Shown: positions 1 to 8,885, counted from the stretch's first letter. The stretch is 64,000 nt of DNA from Paenisporosarcina sp. OV554 (GCF_003058165.1 NZ_QBUC01000003.1:164639-228638); one strand, 5' to 3'. Numbers and translations: made by a program. The notes: generated by a model from the letters alone, not told the origin.

Positions 1-555
1 TCCACGAATCAGTTCAATAATTTTTTGTTCACGAATAAACACCACGCTTGTCATCGCTATAATGATGAAAAGGCTAAAAAAGGCGCCTATTGTCAACGCA
101 AACGGTTTATAAGATACATATAAAGGTAAGCTATCTAATTGCAATAATTCACGAACAATCATAAAGAAGAATTTAGAGAAGGCATATCCAAAAAAGATAC
201 CTATTGCAATGGATACCGCACCAATCAACATTGACTCAAGAAAAATCAACCGGTTTAATTGTTTCTTTTCCATACCAATTTGAAGAAGTAACCCAAATTC
301 TTTTGAACGTGCTTGCAAAAAAGCGCTCATTGAATAAAACAAGAAAAATAAAGTGAAGATATATAAAATGATTTCCGCAACAATCATCCCGGATGCTGCA
401 AATTCTCTTAAAAACTCGTCTTCAATTTTCGGGTGAAACAATAACATCGAGTACATGAAAAATACCATGACTGAGAAAATACTCGCCATGAAAAAGGCTG
501 CATATATCCGTCTGTTTCGAATGACATTACGGTAAGCGAATTGTCGAAAGGTCAT
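1..555 (-). CDS. Bce-type ABC transporter permease, N-terminal part (truncated by window edge)
   Basis: Reading leftwards from an ATG at 555, 185 codons stay open to the window edge. The start MTFRQFAYRNVIRNRR is followed by a hydrophobic helix at about residues 17-40 and further helices, as in FtsX-like BceB/YtsD/YxdM permeases. These permeases work with a dedicated ATPase to remove peptide antibiotics from lipid II-cycle targets and also act as the sensor for the partner kinase. A GGAGG site lies upstream of the ATG, and the gene overlaps the ATPase gene by 29 bp, the usual arrangement. The large extracellular sensing domain would lie outside the window, so the substrate cannot be guessed. 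Confidence 0.85.
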   Translation of the reverse strand, partial: MTFRQFAYRNVIRNRRIYAAFFMASIFSVMVFFMYSMLLFHPKIEDEFLREFAASGMIVAEIILYIFTLFFLFYSMSAFLQARSKEFGLLLQIGMEKKQLNRLIFLESMLIGAVSIAIGIFFGYAFSKFFFMIVRELLQLDSLPLYVSYKPFALTIGAFFSLFIIIAMTSVVFIREQKIIELIRG

Positions 556-1309
556 TGACATTGCCTCCAAGTAAAGACAATACATTCAAAATGCGTTGGA
601 AAAAGGTTTGTCTTCGTTCATCACTATAAATTTCATTAAAAAACTCGCCATCTTTTATAAAAATCACACGATCGCAATAGCTTGCCGCAATTGGATCGTG
701 AGTGACCATAAGAATGGTAGTTCTTTGATCTTGATTTACTTTTGAAAGTAGCTCTAGTACATCACGAGATGCCTTGGAATCCAAATTCCCCGTAGGCTCA
801 TCTGCTAAAATGAAGTTCGGTTTGTGGATAAGTGCGCGGCCAATTGCTGTACGTTGTGATTGTCCACCTGAAATTTCATTTGGACGTTTTTCAAGAATTT
901 GATTCAAGTCTAATTTCTTAGCAAATTCCTTGATTCTACTTTTCATTTCATCTATAGGAATGCCATCTAATGTTAAGGGGAGCACCAAATTTTCTTCTAC
1001 TGTTAGCATTTGCAATAAATTAAAGTCTTGAAAGACAAAACCGAGCTGCCTCCGACGAAAAAGAGCCAACTCGGTTTTAGTCATTTCTTCGGGACGCTGC
1101 CCATCAATTGTAATAGTACCGGAAGTGGCAGAATCAATAGTTGAAATCAGATTGAGTAGTGTCGTCTTGCCGCTTCCTGAAGGCCCCATCACTGCGACAA
1201 ACTCTCCTTTATTAACTTCAAAACTTAGTTGGTTGATTGCACGGTGTGTCACTTTTCCCTCGTACACTTTGGTCACTTCATCCATTTTCAATATGGTCAT
1301 CTTGGTCAT
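527..1309 (-). CDS. Bce-type ABC transporter ATP-binding protein
   Basis: A 260-aa ABC ATPase with Walker A GPSGSGKTT (about residues 42-50), Q-loop VFQDFNLL, signature ISGGQSQR, Walker B FILADEPTGNLD and the switch histidine in MVTHDP. The C-terminal tail RRQTFFQRIL is typical of BceA-like proteins. It powers the permease encoded just downstream. It overlaps the kinase gene by 32 bp. Three in-frame ATGs compete as start (1309, 1300, 1285); 1309 has the best ribosome site, GGGGTG nine bases upstream. The family is known for bacitracin or lantibiotic resistance, but the drug here is unknown. Confidence 0.88.
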   Translation of the reverse strand: MTKMTILKMDEVTKVYEGKVTHRAINQLSFEVNKGEFVAVMGPSGSGKTTLLNLISTIDSATSGTITIDGQRPEEMTKTELALFRRRQLGFVFQDFNLLQMLTVEENLVLPLTLDGIPIDEMKSRIKEFAKKLDLNQILEKRPNEISGGQSQRTAIGRALIHKPNFILADEPTGNLDSKASRDVLELLSKVNQDQRTTILMVTHDPIAASYCDRVIFIKDGEFFNEIYSDERRQTFFQRILNVLSLLGGNVNDLSTIRLP

Positions 1310-2324
1310 CTTCCGTTACACCCCTCTCTATTCCTTCTTGATGTTGAAACAGTACTGAAACAACAGTTCCTTTTCCTCGTTCAGAAGTTATGCGCAGTTT
1401 ATGACCTAGTTTCCCACAAATTTCATTGGCTAAATACAAACCCATTCCTGTACTTTCACCTGTCTTTCTTCCATTCTCACCTGTAAAGAAAGCTTTCATG
1501 ACTCGTGGAAGATCAATTGATGGAATTCCGATGCCTTCATCTTGGACTTTCAGCAAAACTTGACCCTGTTGACAGGTTGCCTGAATATATACTTTCTTGC
1601 CTTCTTCAAATGTGTATTTTACTGCATTTGTAATGAACTGGCCGATGACAAATCTCATCCACTTTGCATCTGTAGGAATGATGAATTTTTCATCGATTGA
1701 AATGACGGGATACACATGATGTGTAATAAATAAGCGTTTATTCTCAGACACTACTTCTGATACCAATGTTTTTAATTGAACTTGTTCTATTTGCATATCT
1801 TGTTCAAATGTATCGATCCGAGCATTGATTAAAACAGAATCGAGTCCTCTTTTTAATCGATCGATTTCTTCTTGCATACTTTTTTTATCAAAGTCACCAT
1901 CTTCTTGTAGAAGCAATTCTGCGACTGATACTGGTGTCTTCATTTGATGTACCCATTGATTCATAAATTGTAAATGACGATTTTGATTAGCGTACAAGGC
2001 TTCTACTTCTTTTTGATATAAACGGTATAACCCATGTAGATAAGTTTCAACTTGTTGTTGTTCCGGAGATTTTCCATCACGTTGCAAAGCAGCTTCCATT
2101 TGTTTAGGCTGTGACAATAATTTGTGGTAAAAGCTATAGCGCTTCACATACCTTCCCAGAAGGAAAGATAATATTAATAACGTACTAATGACCACAGAAT
2201 AAATCGCGGTATCGATATTTCGGAAACCATCCAACCAATATAAGGACATAATGAAGAGCACCATAATCAGTTGGAAAATTACATACGCGACATGTTCTTT
2301 AACAAACAAACGAAAATTCATCAT
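1278..2324 (-). CDS. Intramembrane-sensing histidine kinase, BceS-like
   Basis: A 348-aa kinase with two membrane helices at about 13-32 and 40-58 separated by only a few residues, so there is no extracellular sensor domain. This is the hallmark of Bce-type kinases, which read the state of their ABC permease. The phosphoacceptor is in WVHQMKTP (His126). N-box FITNAVKYT, G1 DEGIGIP and G2 GMGLYLA form the ATPase domain. The start overlaps the regulator stop (ATGA), so the genes are translationally coupled. Presumed partner of the regulator at 2321-3028. Confidence 0.88.
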   Translation of the reverse strand: MMNFRLFVKEHVAYVIFQLIMVLFIMSLYWLDGFRNIDTAIYSVVISTLLILSFLLGRYVKRYSFYHKLLSQPKQMEAALQRDGKSPEQQQVETYLHGLYRLYQKEVEALYANQNRHLQFMNQWVHQMKTPVSVAELLLQEDGDFDKKSMQEEIDRLKRGLDSVLINARIDTFEQDMQIEQVQLKTLVSEVVSENKRLFITHHVYPVISIDEKFIIPTDAKWMRFVIGQFITNAVKYTFEEGKKVYIQATCQQGQVLLKVQDEGIGIPSIDLPRVMKAFFTGENGRKTGESTGMGLYLANEICGKLGHKLRITSERGKGTVVSVLFQHQEGIERGVTEDDQDDHIENG

Positions 2325-3028
2325 GACTCCTCCGCACTTAATACAAAACGATAGCCTGCTCCTCGCACAGTTTCAATCGTCGAAGTTATTCCATAGTCTT
2401 GTAACTTTTTACGAACACGAGTCATATTAACGTTTAAAGTATTTTCATCTACAAAAGCTTGATCATCCCATAATTCTTCGAGCAATTGCTCACGAGTTAC
2501 CACTTTGGGTGACTGGCTAATCAATAACTCCAATATGGTACATTCTCGCTTTTGCAGAGGAATTTCAAGAGAAGAAAAATGAAGTTCCATACGTTCTAAA
2601 TATAAACATAGTTTGCCAAGTTTAATGGTACGTTCTTCTTGTTTCATTGCATACTCACCGTATGTTCTTCGTAAATGACTTCTTATTTTGGCTAAGACGA
2701 TTTCATAGTGGAAAGGTTTCGTTATGAAATCATCTCCTCCATTTTCTAATCCGAATACTTGGTCCATATCCCCTGACCTTGCTGAAATAAATAGGATTGG
2801 ACAAGTCGTTTTTGTACGGAATTGACGGCACCAGTAGTATCCATCATAAGAAGGTAAATTAATATCGAGCAAAATGAGGTGTGGATCAAACGCTTCAAAT
2901 TCTTCTAATATCAGATCGAAATCTTGAACTGTTTTCACTTCATAATGATATTTACGTAAGGTATCGGCAAGTAGTGAGGCGATTTTACGATCATCTTCAA
3001 CAATATAAATTCGATGTGTCGACATCAT
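2321..3028 (-). CDS. OmpR-family response regulator, BceR-like
   Basis: A 235-aa regulator. Its receiver domain (about 5-118) has acidic pocket VEDD and phosphoacceptor Asp55 in LLDINLPS. The C-terminal winged-helix DNA-binding domain has the typical TVRGAGYRF ending. It is first in the regulator-kinase-ATPase-permease operon and probably activates the transporter genes. Two ATGs in tandem (3028 and 3025) follow an AAGGGTG site; either can be the start. No BceR-type operator was identified with confidence. Confidence 0.87.
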   Translation of the reverse strand: MMSTHRIYIVEDDRKIASLLADTLRKYHYEVKTVQDFDLILEEFEAFDPHLILLDINLPSYDGYYWCRQFRTKTTCPILFISARSGDMDQVFGLENGGDDFITKPFHYEIVLAKIRSHLRRTYGEYAMKQEERTIKLGKLCLYLERMELHFSSLEIPLQKRECTILELLISQSPKVVTREQLLEELWDDQAFVDENTLNVNMTRVRKKLQDYGITSTIETVRGAGYRFVLSAEES

Positions 3029-3116
3029 GGCTTCACCCTTTACTCTTTTTCTTAATTGTACTTAAGAAAAGCCCAAAGTGCTACTCTTGCTAGAATTTGA
3101 AGACGGAAAGAGTGAA

Positions 3117-3194
3117 TTTAACAGTGAAGTTGCTACAGGTTGACAGTTTGTCATTCCGAGTTGACGCTTTACCGTTCCAGGTTGTACAAAATAC
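3117..3194 (+). repeat. Degenerate 21-nt-period repeat, copy 1
   Basis: Three units of exactly 21 nt (3117-3137, 3138-3158, 3159-3179) each start with a variant of GGTTGAC followed by 14 variable bases. They run into the end motif GGTTGTACAAAAT at 3180. The same units and end motif recur on the other strand at 13424-13500. It lies between the Bce operon and lplJ. Confidence 0.7.
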
Positions 3195-3212
3195 TATTTA
3201 GACGAATAAATG

Positions 3213-3239
3213 AAAAATAGCCTGACCGAAGTCAGGCTA
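3213..3239 (-). terminator. Rho-independent terminator of lplJ
   Basis: Perfect 9-bp stem TAGCCTGAC/GTCAGGCTA (3218-3226 and 3231-3239) with a four-base loop, followed on the minus strand by five T. It lies 12 bp beyond the lplJ stop. Confidence 0.85.
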
Positions 3240-3250
3240 CACAAGGCTAA

Positions 3251-4243
3251 TCAATAAATTAATTGAAGGAATTGTTCTTTAGTAATACCACCTAAATAAG
3301 TGGTGATTTCAAAATCCCCTATTGCGTCGGAAATAGCTGCTTTGTCATAAGACACACCAATCAAACGACTTTCGATGTCAGCTACGTCACCCACTCCAAA
3401 GAAATCGCCGTAAATATGTGCGTCTTCAATCAGTCCATTTTTAACTTGTAGACGCACATCGATTCCTCCAGTAGGGAAACGTTCAGAATGAGACATATTA
3501 AAAGCTGGAGATTTTCCATAATTCCAATCCCAGTTACCATAACGCTCTTTTGATAATTCTTTAATATTTGTCCAGTCCTCTTCAGTTAACACCATTTCTT
3601 TGACGTTCTCTTCGCTACCAAAAATCGAATGTAGTAGTGTTAATCGGAATTCTTCAATCGTTGTTTTCTGTTCCAAAAACTCAGTGATATTTGCTACACG
3701 GCTACGAATTGATTTTATTCCTTTTGATTCGATTTTATCTTTTCGTACTTTAAGTGCTGAAACAACTGCATCAATTTCTGTATCAAACATCAATGTTCCA
3801 TGACTAAACATGCGACCTTTTGTAGTGAATTGTGCATTTCCTGAAATTTTACGTCCTTCCGCTAAAATATCATTGCGTCCAGATAGTTCTGCGTCAACGC
3901 CCATGTCTTTCAATGCATCGACAATCGGTTGTGTAAACTTTTTAAAGTTACGGAAGCTATCACCATCATCTTTAGTAAGGAAGCTAAAATTCAAGTTTCC
4001 AAGATCATGGTATACAGCTCCTCCACCTGATAAACGACGAATGACGTGAATTCCATTGATGTCCACAAAGTCCGTATTTATTTCTTCTATAGTGTTTTGG
4101 TTTTTGCCGATAATAATGGCTGGTTCATTGATATAGAACAGAAAAAAAGAATCTTTATCAACATCCATTGTTTTCAACGCATATTCTTCAATCGCTAAAT
4201 TAATGCGAGGATCTGTAATTCCTTTGTTATCAATAAAATACAT
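3251..4243 (-). CDS. lplJ: Lipoate-protein ligase LplJ
   Basis: A 330-aa protein, close to the 331 aa of B. subtilis LplJ. It attaches free lipoate to GcvH and the E2 subunits of 2-oxoacid dehydrogenases in two steps through lipoyl-AMP. The N-terminal BPL/LplA catalytic domain carries RRLSGGGAVYHD (about 69-80) and the downstream SGNAQF lysine/asparagine region. The C-terminal accessory domain contains YGKSPAFN. AAAGGAG precedes the ATG. It is transcribed alone, divergent from the yhfH-like gene, the same neighbour as in B. subtilis. Confidence 0.93.
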   Translation of the reverse strand: MYFIDNKGITDPRINLAIEEYALKTMDVDKDSFFLFYINEPAIIIGKNQNTIEEINTDFVDINGIHVIRRLSGGGAVYHDLGNLNFSFLTKDDGDSFRNFKKFTQPIVDALKDMGVDAELSGRNDILAEGRKISGNAQFTTKGRMFSHGTLMFDTEIDAVVSALKVRKDKIESKGIKSIRSRVANITEFLEQKTTIEEFRLTLLHSIFGSEENVKEMVLTEEDWTNIKELSKERYGNWDWNYGKSPAFNMSHSERFPTGGIDVRLQVKNGLIEDAHIYGDFFGVGDVADIESRLIGVSYDKAAISDAIGDFEITTYLGGITKEQFLQLIY

Positions 4244-4382
4244 AAAGTATCGCTCCTTTTAAACGTGCTACATACACTATAAAGGAAAATTTACTTTTTG
4301 TGTTGACAAATGTTCAACTGTTATAATACACTACTATAAAGAGTAACAGTACTAGTACAGTATTAAAAAGGAGGTTAAGGGC

Positions 4383-4508
4383 ATGATTGAAAACGTAATC
4401 GAATTCTTCAAAAATCTTCCACCCAAAAAATGCACGCAATGTGGAGATAAAATTGAAGAACAACATGAATGCTATGGTAACACTTGCGACAAATGTAATC
4501 ACTTATAA
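4383..4508 (+). CDS. yhfH: YhfH-like small zinc-ribbon protein
   Basis: A 41-codon ORF starting MIENVIEFFKNLP, with two CxxC pairs, CTQC (residues 17-20) and CDKC (35-38), plus Cys30. This matches my memory of B. subtilis YhfH, a short cysteine-rich protein of unknown function next to lplJ. AAGGAGG lies ten bases before the ATG. The cysteine pattern suggests a single metal site. Conserved position and strong ribosome site support a real gene despite its size. Confidence 0.8.
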   Translation: MIENVIEFFKNLPPKKCTQCGDKIEEQHECYGNTCDKCNHL

Positions 4509-4543
4509 GAAAAGCGTAAAACGCCACTCAAGATCGTCTCCAT

Positions 4544-4586
4544 AAAAAATAGCCGTTCAGGATCTTCCCCTGAACGGCTATTTCTT
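4544..4586. terminator. Bidirectional terminator between yhfH and yhgE
   Basis: 14-bp stem AATAGCCGTTCAGG with its complement at 4569-4582, an A-run on the left and T-rich sequence on the right. It serves two converging genes. Confidence 0.8.
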
Positions 4587-6771
4587 ATCCTTCTTGAATA
4601 TGTGAAAAGCGTCGTTTAAATAAAACAATGAAGTAAGAAATGGTACATCCTACAGCACCAATAAAGAATGCCAACAAAACACCATTGTTCCATTGGATAA
4701 AACTAATATCTGTGGAAGATATCGCTGCTTTGAACCCTTGAACAGAATATGTCATCGGTAACCATTGATTAAAGATTTGCAAAGGTCTTGGGATTAATTC
4801 AAGTGGGAATGTTCCAGCACTTGTTGTTAACTGCAAGATAAGAACTAATATGGCCACAAAACGTCCACTATCACCCAGAACCGATACGAGCATTTGAACA
4901 ATTGCTAAATACGTGAAACTGGTCATGATAGCGGTAGCTATAAACCAACCAAGATTGACTGGTTCCAGCCCTAAGCCGAATAGTAAAATGGCTACAGCCA
5001 TCAATGCTTGTGCCACTCCTACAATACCTAGCACGACCATTTTACTTGTTGCCCATGCCCATCCACTTGTTGGTGGAATTGCTGATTGAACAAGTGGGAA
5101 AACAATAGAAATCATTAATGCACCCACAAATAGTCCAAGTGACAAGAAGTAAGGAGCAAATCCTGTTCCATAGTTCGGCACATGATTAATTGCAGATTTG
5201 GTTACGTCGACAGGAGAAGAAGCCATCTCAATTGTGCTATCTGTTGCGTTGACTTCATTCGCTTCAGTAGAAGCATCTGACATTTTATTTTGTAAAGTGG
5301 TTGTTCCTTGCGCAAGTTCCGCTGTTCCATCTACCAGCTGACTTGATCCATCTGCTAGTTCACCCGATTTCAAAGCAAGTTCAGATGTGCCTGAAGTTAG
5401 CTGTTCAGATCCTTGTACCAGTTCTTGTAAACCGCTAGAAAGTTTTTGGCTTCCAGAAGCACTACTAGCTAGCCCTTTTTGTAAATCACCTAACTTAGTC
5501 GTCAGCGTTTCACTTCCAGTTGCTAAGGATGAAGCTCCTTCATTTAATGTATTTGAAGACTGTGTTAATGTCTTCAGTCCTTTTGCTACTTCTTGATGGC
5601 CTGTTGCTAATTTTCCAGCTCCCGTTGAAGCTTGGCTCAAGCCACCGCTTAACTGTTCCGTTCCACCTTGGAGTGCACCTAATCCTTCAGAAACTTGTGA
5701 ACTTCCTTGTTCCAGTTTTGCAAATGCACCTTTGAGAGCTACTTGCTGTTCTTCAGGTAAAGATGCTAAAATCGGCGCCATTTGTTGTGATAATGTCTCG
5801 ATACCAGAAGTTACTTCAGATGCCCCTCCTGCTAATTGTCCAACTGATTGATTGGCAGTGGCTGCACCTTCTTGAAGTTGATTTAACGCGCCTACAAGTT
5901 GTAGCTCTTTTTCGTTTGCAGTAGCCATTCCAGACGATACTTGTGCAACTCCTTGTGTATATGAGGCAACTCCCTTTTGTAACTGACCAGCCCCAGAAGA
6001 TACTTGACTAGAACCTTGTTGTATTTGTGTCGCCCCTGAAGACAGTTTGCCAAGTCCACTATTCAATTCACTCGCTCCATTTGATGCCTGTACAGTACCA
6101 GAAGCCAATTTAGTGGAACCATCTGCTAAATCGACAGAGCCGCTAGCTAATTGCTCTAAATATCCTTTTAAATCTGTTGCACCAGAAGATAACTTGTTTG
6201 CACCTTCTGTTAATTTCCCAGCACCGTCTGCTGCTTCACCGTAACCATCACCCATTTTCGAAATTGACGCAAAGAGATTTTCAGAGTAGCTTGCGACGAC
6301 TTGTTTATTTACCTCCGAACGAATGCGCTCCATTGCGGAATCTCCAATTTGTGCTGATAAGAAATTAAAGCCTTCATTTGGTTTGTATTCAATCATTAAT
6401 TTTTCAGGTTGTTCATCGAGAAGAGTTGTTGCGTGTTGTGAGAAATTTGAAGGGATTTCTATCACCATATAATAATCTTGATTTTCTAATGCTTCTTCAC
6501 CTTGCTCTTTAGATACTTCTACAAAATGAAATTGTTTTGATTCGATGAGATTCTTTGTAACATCTTTCCCCACCGACAAGTGTTCTCCTTCCAATTCAGC
6601 TCCTGCATCTTCATTAACTATAGCCACTGGTAACTCACTCAACTGTTCATAAGGATCCCAGAAAGCCCACAAAAACATTCCTGCATATAAGACAGGGATG
6701 AAAAGAACTGCTAGTATCGGAATAAGTAATTTTTTGTTCTTGAAGATATTTAGAAATTCTTGTTTTATCAT
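4585..6771 (-). CDS. yhgE: YhgE/Pip-family membrane protein
   Basis: A 728-aa protein with one N-terminal helix (about 16-36), a large extracellular region and five or six C-terminal helices (about 535-720), the ABC2-permease-like layout of the YhgE/Pip (phage infection protein) family. Residues about 175-500 are rich in short GASQLSSG-like units in a heptad pattern, giving a long predicted coiled coil. The family includes the phage receptor Pip of Lactococcus and ESX/type VII-linked proteins. GGAGGG precedes the ATG. It is preceded by its TetR regulator and a matching operator, so it is probably inducible. Confidence 0.85.
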   Translation of the reverse strand: MIKQEFLNIFKNKKLLIPILAVLFIPVLYAGMFLWAFWDPYEQLSELPVAIVNEDAGAELEGEHLSVGKDVTKNLIESKQFHFVEVSKEQGEEALENQDYYMVIEIPSNFSQHATTLLDEQPEKLMIEYKPNEGFNFLSAQIGDSAMERIRSEVNKQVVASYSENLFASISKMGDGYGEAADGAGKLTEGANKLSSGATDLKGYLEQLASGSVDLADGSTKLASGTVQASNGASELNSGLGKLSSGATQIQQGSSQVSSGAGQLQKGVASYTQGVAQVSSGMATANEKELQLVGALNQLQEGAATANQSVGQLAGGASEVTSGIETLSQQMAPILASLPEEQQVALKGAFAKLEQGSSQVSEGLGALQGGTEQLSGGLSQASTGAGKLATGHQEVAKGLKTLTQSSNTLNEGASSLATGSETLTTKLGDLQKGLASSASGSQKLSSGLQELVQGSEQLTSGTSELALKSGELADGSSQLVDGTAELAQGTTTLQNKMSDASTEANEVNATDSTIEMASSPVDVTKSAINHVPNYGTGFAPYFLSLGLFVGALMISIVFPLVQSAIPPTSGWAWATSKMVVLGIVGVAQALMAVAILLFGLGLEPVNLGWFIATAIMTSFTYLAIVQMLVSVLGDSGRFVAILVLILQLTTSAGTFPLELIPRPLQIFNQWLPMTYSVQGFKAAISSTDISFIQWNNGVLLAFFIGAVGCTISYFIVLFKRRFSHIQEG

Positions 6772-6808
6772 TAAAATTCCCTCCTAATAAGGTATTGTCA
6801 AAACTTAT

Positions 6809-6831
6809 TGACTAAAACGTCCAATTGGTCA
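6809..6831. promoter_or_regulatory. Candidate TetR (YhgD) operator in front of yhgE
   Basis: Interrupted palindrome TGACTAA-N9-TTGGTCA. The same half-sites with the same 9-bp gap occur at 7448-7470 in front of the regulator gene. Not seen elsewhere in the window by eye. Confidence 0.6.
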
Positions 6832-6840
6832 TAATGCTCC

Positions 6841-6867
6841 AAAAAAAGAGTCTCACTTGATGAGACT
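6841..6867 (-). terminator. Terminator of the TetR gene
   Basis: Stem AGTCTCA/TGAGACT (6849-6855, 6861-6867) followed on the minus strand by seven T. The stem overlaps the regulator's stop codon, so yhgE is probably transcribed from its own promoter. Confidence 0.75.
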
Positions 6868-7422
6868 GCGAAATATAGTATCGCGAAATACGTCTACAAT
6901 CTTTTCTTCTGATAGGACGTGTTCATGCGTTACTTGCCAATCTACTGCAAAGGCCATATAGGCTTTAAATAATAAATATGCAACAAGTTCGACATCTACT
7001 TGTCTTATTTCTCCTTTAGCAATAGCTCGTTCGATGTGTTCTGCAATAAAGCCTACTATTTCTTGTTCTACTTTAACAAGAACTGCTTGAACGATCGGTG
7101 TTTGCATATCTTTTTCTTCAGCAATTAACTTAGATAGCAATGCATGACGCTCACGGAATTCCAGCATTTTCATTAATACAAGATGGGCATTTTCCTGGAA
7201 CGAACACTGCCCAGAAATAATCGCATCTTTTTCTACTTTCATTTCATTTATCATTGTAAAGACGATTTCATGAAACAATTCTTCTTTATTGGAAAAAAAC
7301 GTATAAATCGTTCCTTTACCAACATTCGCAAGCTTTGCTACTTGGTCCATCGTAGTCGCTTTATAGCCGAATAAAGAAAATGATTTTGTCGCAGCTTCTA
7401 AAATTTCTCGTCGCCGATTCAT
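6853..7422 (-). CDS. yhgD: TetR-family transcriptional regulator YhgD
   Basis: About 189 aa. The N-terminal TetR helix-turn-helix (about 6-52) contains GYKATTMDQVAKLANVGKGT, the family signature; the rest is an all-helical ligand-binding domain. It lies directly upstream of yhgE on the same strand, as in B. subtilis. The ATG at 7422 has GAGGTG six bases upstream, preferred over the GTG at 7431. Identical spaced half-sites before this gene and before yhgE suggest it represses both. The inducer is unknown. Confidence 0.87.
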   Translation of the reverse strand: MNRRREILEAATKSFSLFGYKATTMDQVAKLANVGKGTIYTFFSNKEELFHEIVFTMINEMKVEKDAIISGQCSFQENAHLVLMKMLEFRERHALLSKLIAEEKDMQTPIVQAVLVKVEQEIVGFIAEHIERAIAKGEIRQVDVELVAYLLFKAYMAFAVDWQVTHEHVLSEEKIVDVFRDTIFRSLIK

Positions 7423-7447
7423 TAACCTCACCTCTCTTTAATAAAAA

Positions 7448-7470
7448 TGACCAAAAAACCACTTCAGTCA
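7448..7470. promoter_or_regulatory. Candidate TetR (YhgD) operator, autoregulatory copy
   Basis: TGACCAA-N9-TCAGTCA, which matches the yhgE-side site in half-site sequence and gap length. It lies 26 bp upstream of the regulator's ATG, a good position for repression. Confidence 0.55.
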
Positions 7471-7526
7471 CTCAGTCATTATCATAATTGATATTACGTA
7501 AATTTGCAACAACAAATTAAAATGTA

Positions 7527-7715
7527 TTAAAGATCTTCAATTAGTCTAATTATGTAATACGTCGTTATTACGGCAAATGCAGTTGCAATTACCGAACTAA
7601 AAAAACTCATCATTAAACTTCCTGATCCAAAACGATCAAAAATGATGAAACCTAGTAAGAAGTCATATATATAGATTAGAATAAAGAAAATTAAAAACTT
7701 CATGATATTGAACAT
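7527..7715 (-). CDS. Small membrane protein, unknown
   Basis: Two hydrophobic helices (about residues 5-27 and 33-55 of the 62-aa form), with a charged C-terminus IRLIEDL. A longer 77-aa reading from a TTG at 7760 has no ribosome site; the ATG at 7715 has a weak purine-rich stretch upstream. I recognise no family. It stands alone between the TetR gene and the epimerase. It may be a real small membrane protein or a chance ORF. Confidence 0.42.
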   Translation of the reverse strand: MFNIMKFLIFFILIYIYDFLLGFIIFDRFGSGSLMMSFFSSVIATAFAVITTYYIIRLIEDL

Positions 7716-7967
7716 CCACTTTTCATCTCTTCTCTGTTCAGTTTTCTCTTTCACTAACAAATATACACGATAAAACTTTTGTTCTAAAAATAAATCGATT
7801 TAATCAAATGCCTACTATTCCCTCGCAAATTCATGAAAGAGCTTGTAGATTACCACTTTTCAATCCCTCCATGTAACTCAATGTTGACGATATATTTAAG
7901 AGTTACCTGCCTAATCTCATATTCTCTCTTATACATATAATAAAAAAAACAAAAGGGTGTATGAAGT

Positions 7968-8885
7968 ATGAAAGTTATCGTTACAGGGGGGGCAGGGTTC
8001 ATAGGTTCCCATTTGGTTGATGCTCTCATTTTAAAAGGCGCAGAAGTTCATATCTTGGATAATCTCGTTGCGGGTCAACTAGTGAGTGTAAATCCGAAAG
8101 CAGAATTACATGAAGTCGATATCTGTAGTGAAGAAGCCAAGAGCATTATTTTACACGTTAAGCCAGATGCTGTTTTTCATTTAGCTGCCCAGGCAGACGT
8201 TGGAATGTCCGTTCAAAATCCAAAATACGATGCAGATGTAAATATAAAAGGCACAATCAATATTCTAGAAGCTAGTCGTGACGCAAGAGTTAAAAAATTT
8301 ATATTTGCCTCTACATCAGCAGTTTACGGTAACTTAAAAAAAGAATTCCTTTCTGAAAACGAGACGACGATTCCGGCTTCCTATTACGGCTTATCCAAAT
8401 TGACAGCGGAGTCATACATAAGGCTCTTCTACGAGCTTTATAGATTACCATATACAATATTGCGGTATGCAAACGTATATGGTCCAAGACAATTGCCAAA
8501 AGGTGAAGGTGGCGTTATCGCTGTCTTTTTAAATCGATTAAAAACTGATGGTACTTTAAGTGTCCATGGTGACGGTGAACAAACCAGGGATTTTATTTAT
8601 GTGACGGACATTGTTGCTGCCAATATTGCGGCATTAGATCGAGGTGCACAACAAACCATTCAGATAAGTACATCGAAGAAAACATCCATCAATGATATTT
8701 TAAAACGTTTAGCAGTAATCCATGGCCAATGTATTCAAACTGTTTTTACAGCACCTCGAGAAGGTGATATTAAGCATAGCTGTCTTAATAATGAAAAAGC
8801 ACAAAATGTACTTAACTGGCATCCAACTGTCGATATATTAAATGGATTAAATGAAACCTATGATTTTCATCAAAGAAATTCATAA
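7968..8885 (+). CDS. NAD-dependent epimerase/dehydratase (UDP-glucose 4-epimerase-like)
   Basis: A 305-aa extended short-chain dehydrogenase. N-terminal Rossmann motif GGAGFIGSH (about 7-15), SxxAxYG as STSAVYG, catalytic pair in YYGLSK (Tyr and Lys), and the substrate-side segments RYANVYGPRQ and GDGEQTRDFIYV typical of GalE and related nucleotide-sugar epimerases. The exact sugar cannot be fixed. AAGGGTG precedes the ATG. It is a single gene with no polysaccharide genes beside it in this window. Confidence 0.88.
   Translation: MKVIVTGGAGFIGSHLVDALILKGAEVHILDNLVAGQLVSVNPKAELHEVDICSEEAKSIILHVKPDAVFHLAAQADVGMSVQNPKYDADVNIKGTINILEASRDARVKKFIFASTSAVYGNLKKEFLSENETTIPASYYGLSKLTAESYIRLFYELYRLPYTILRYANVYGPRQLPKGEGGVIAVFLNRLKTDGTLSVHGDGEQTRDFIYVTDIVAANIAALDRGAQQTIQISTSKKTSINDILKRLAVIHGQCIQTVFTAPREGDIKHSCLNNEKAQNVLNWHPTVDILNGLNETYDFHQRNS

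Noticed and set aside
3117..3194. CRISPR array
   Set aside because: Units are 21 nt with only seven constant bases, no 25-35-bp repeats and no cas genes in the window.
4310..4345. GTTGA-N7-TCAAC palindrome with TATAAT in the lplJ-yhfH spacer as an operator
   Set aside because: Only five-base arms and no second copy in the window; too weak to call.
4314..4502. 62-aa minus-strand ORF with hydrophobic residues
   Set aside because: It is the reverse of the cysteine-rich yhfH-like gene, which has the ribosome site and family match.
5300..6250. Tandem DNA repeats inside yhgE
   Set aside because: They reflect the heptad Gly/Ser/Leu-rich coiled coil of the protein, a normal feature of this family.
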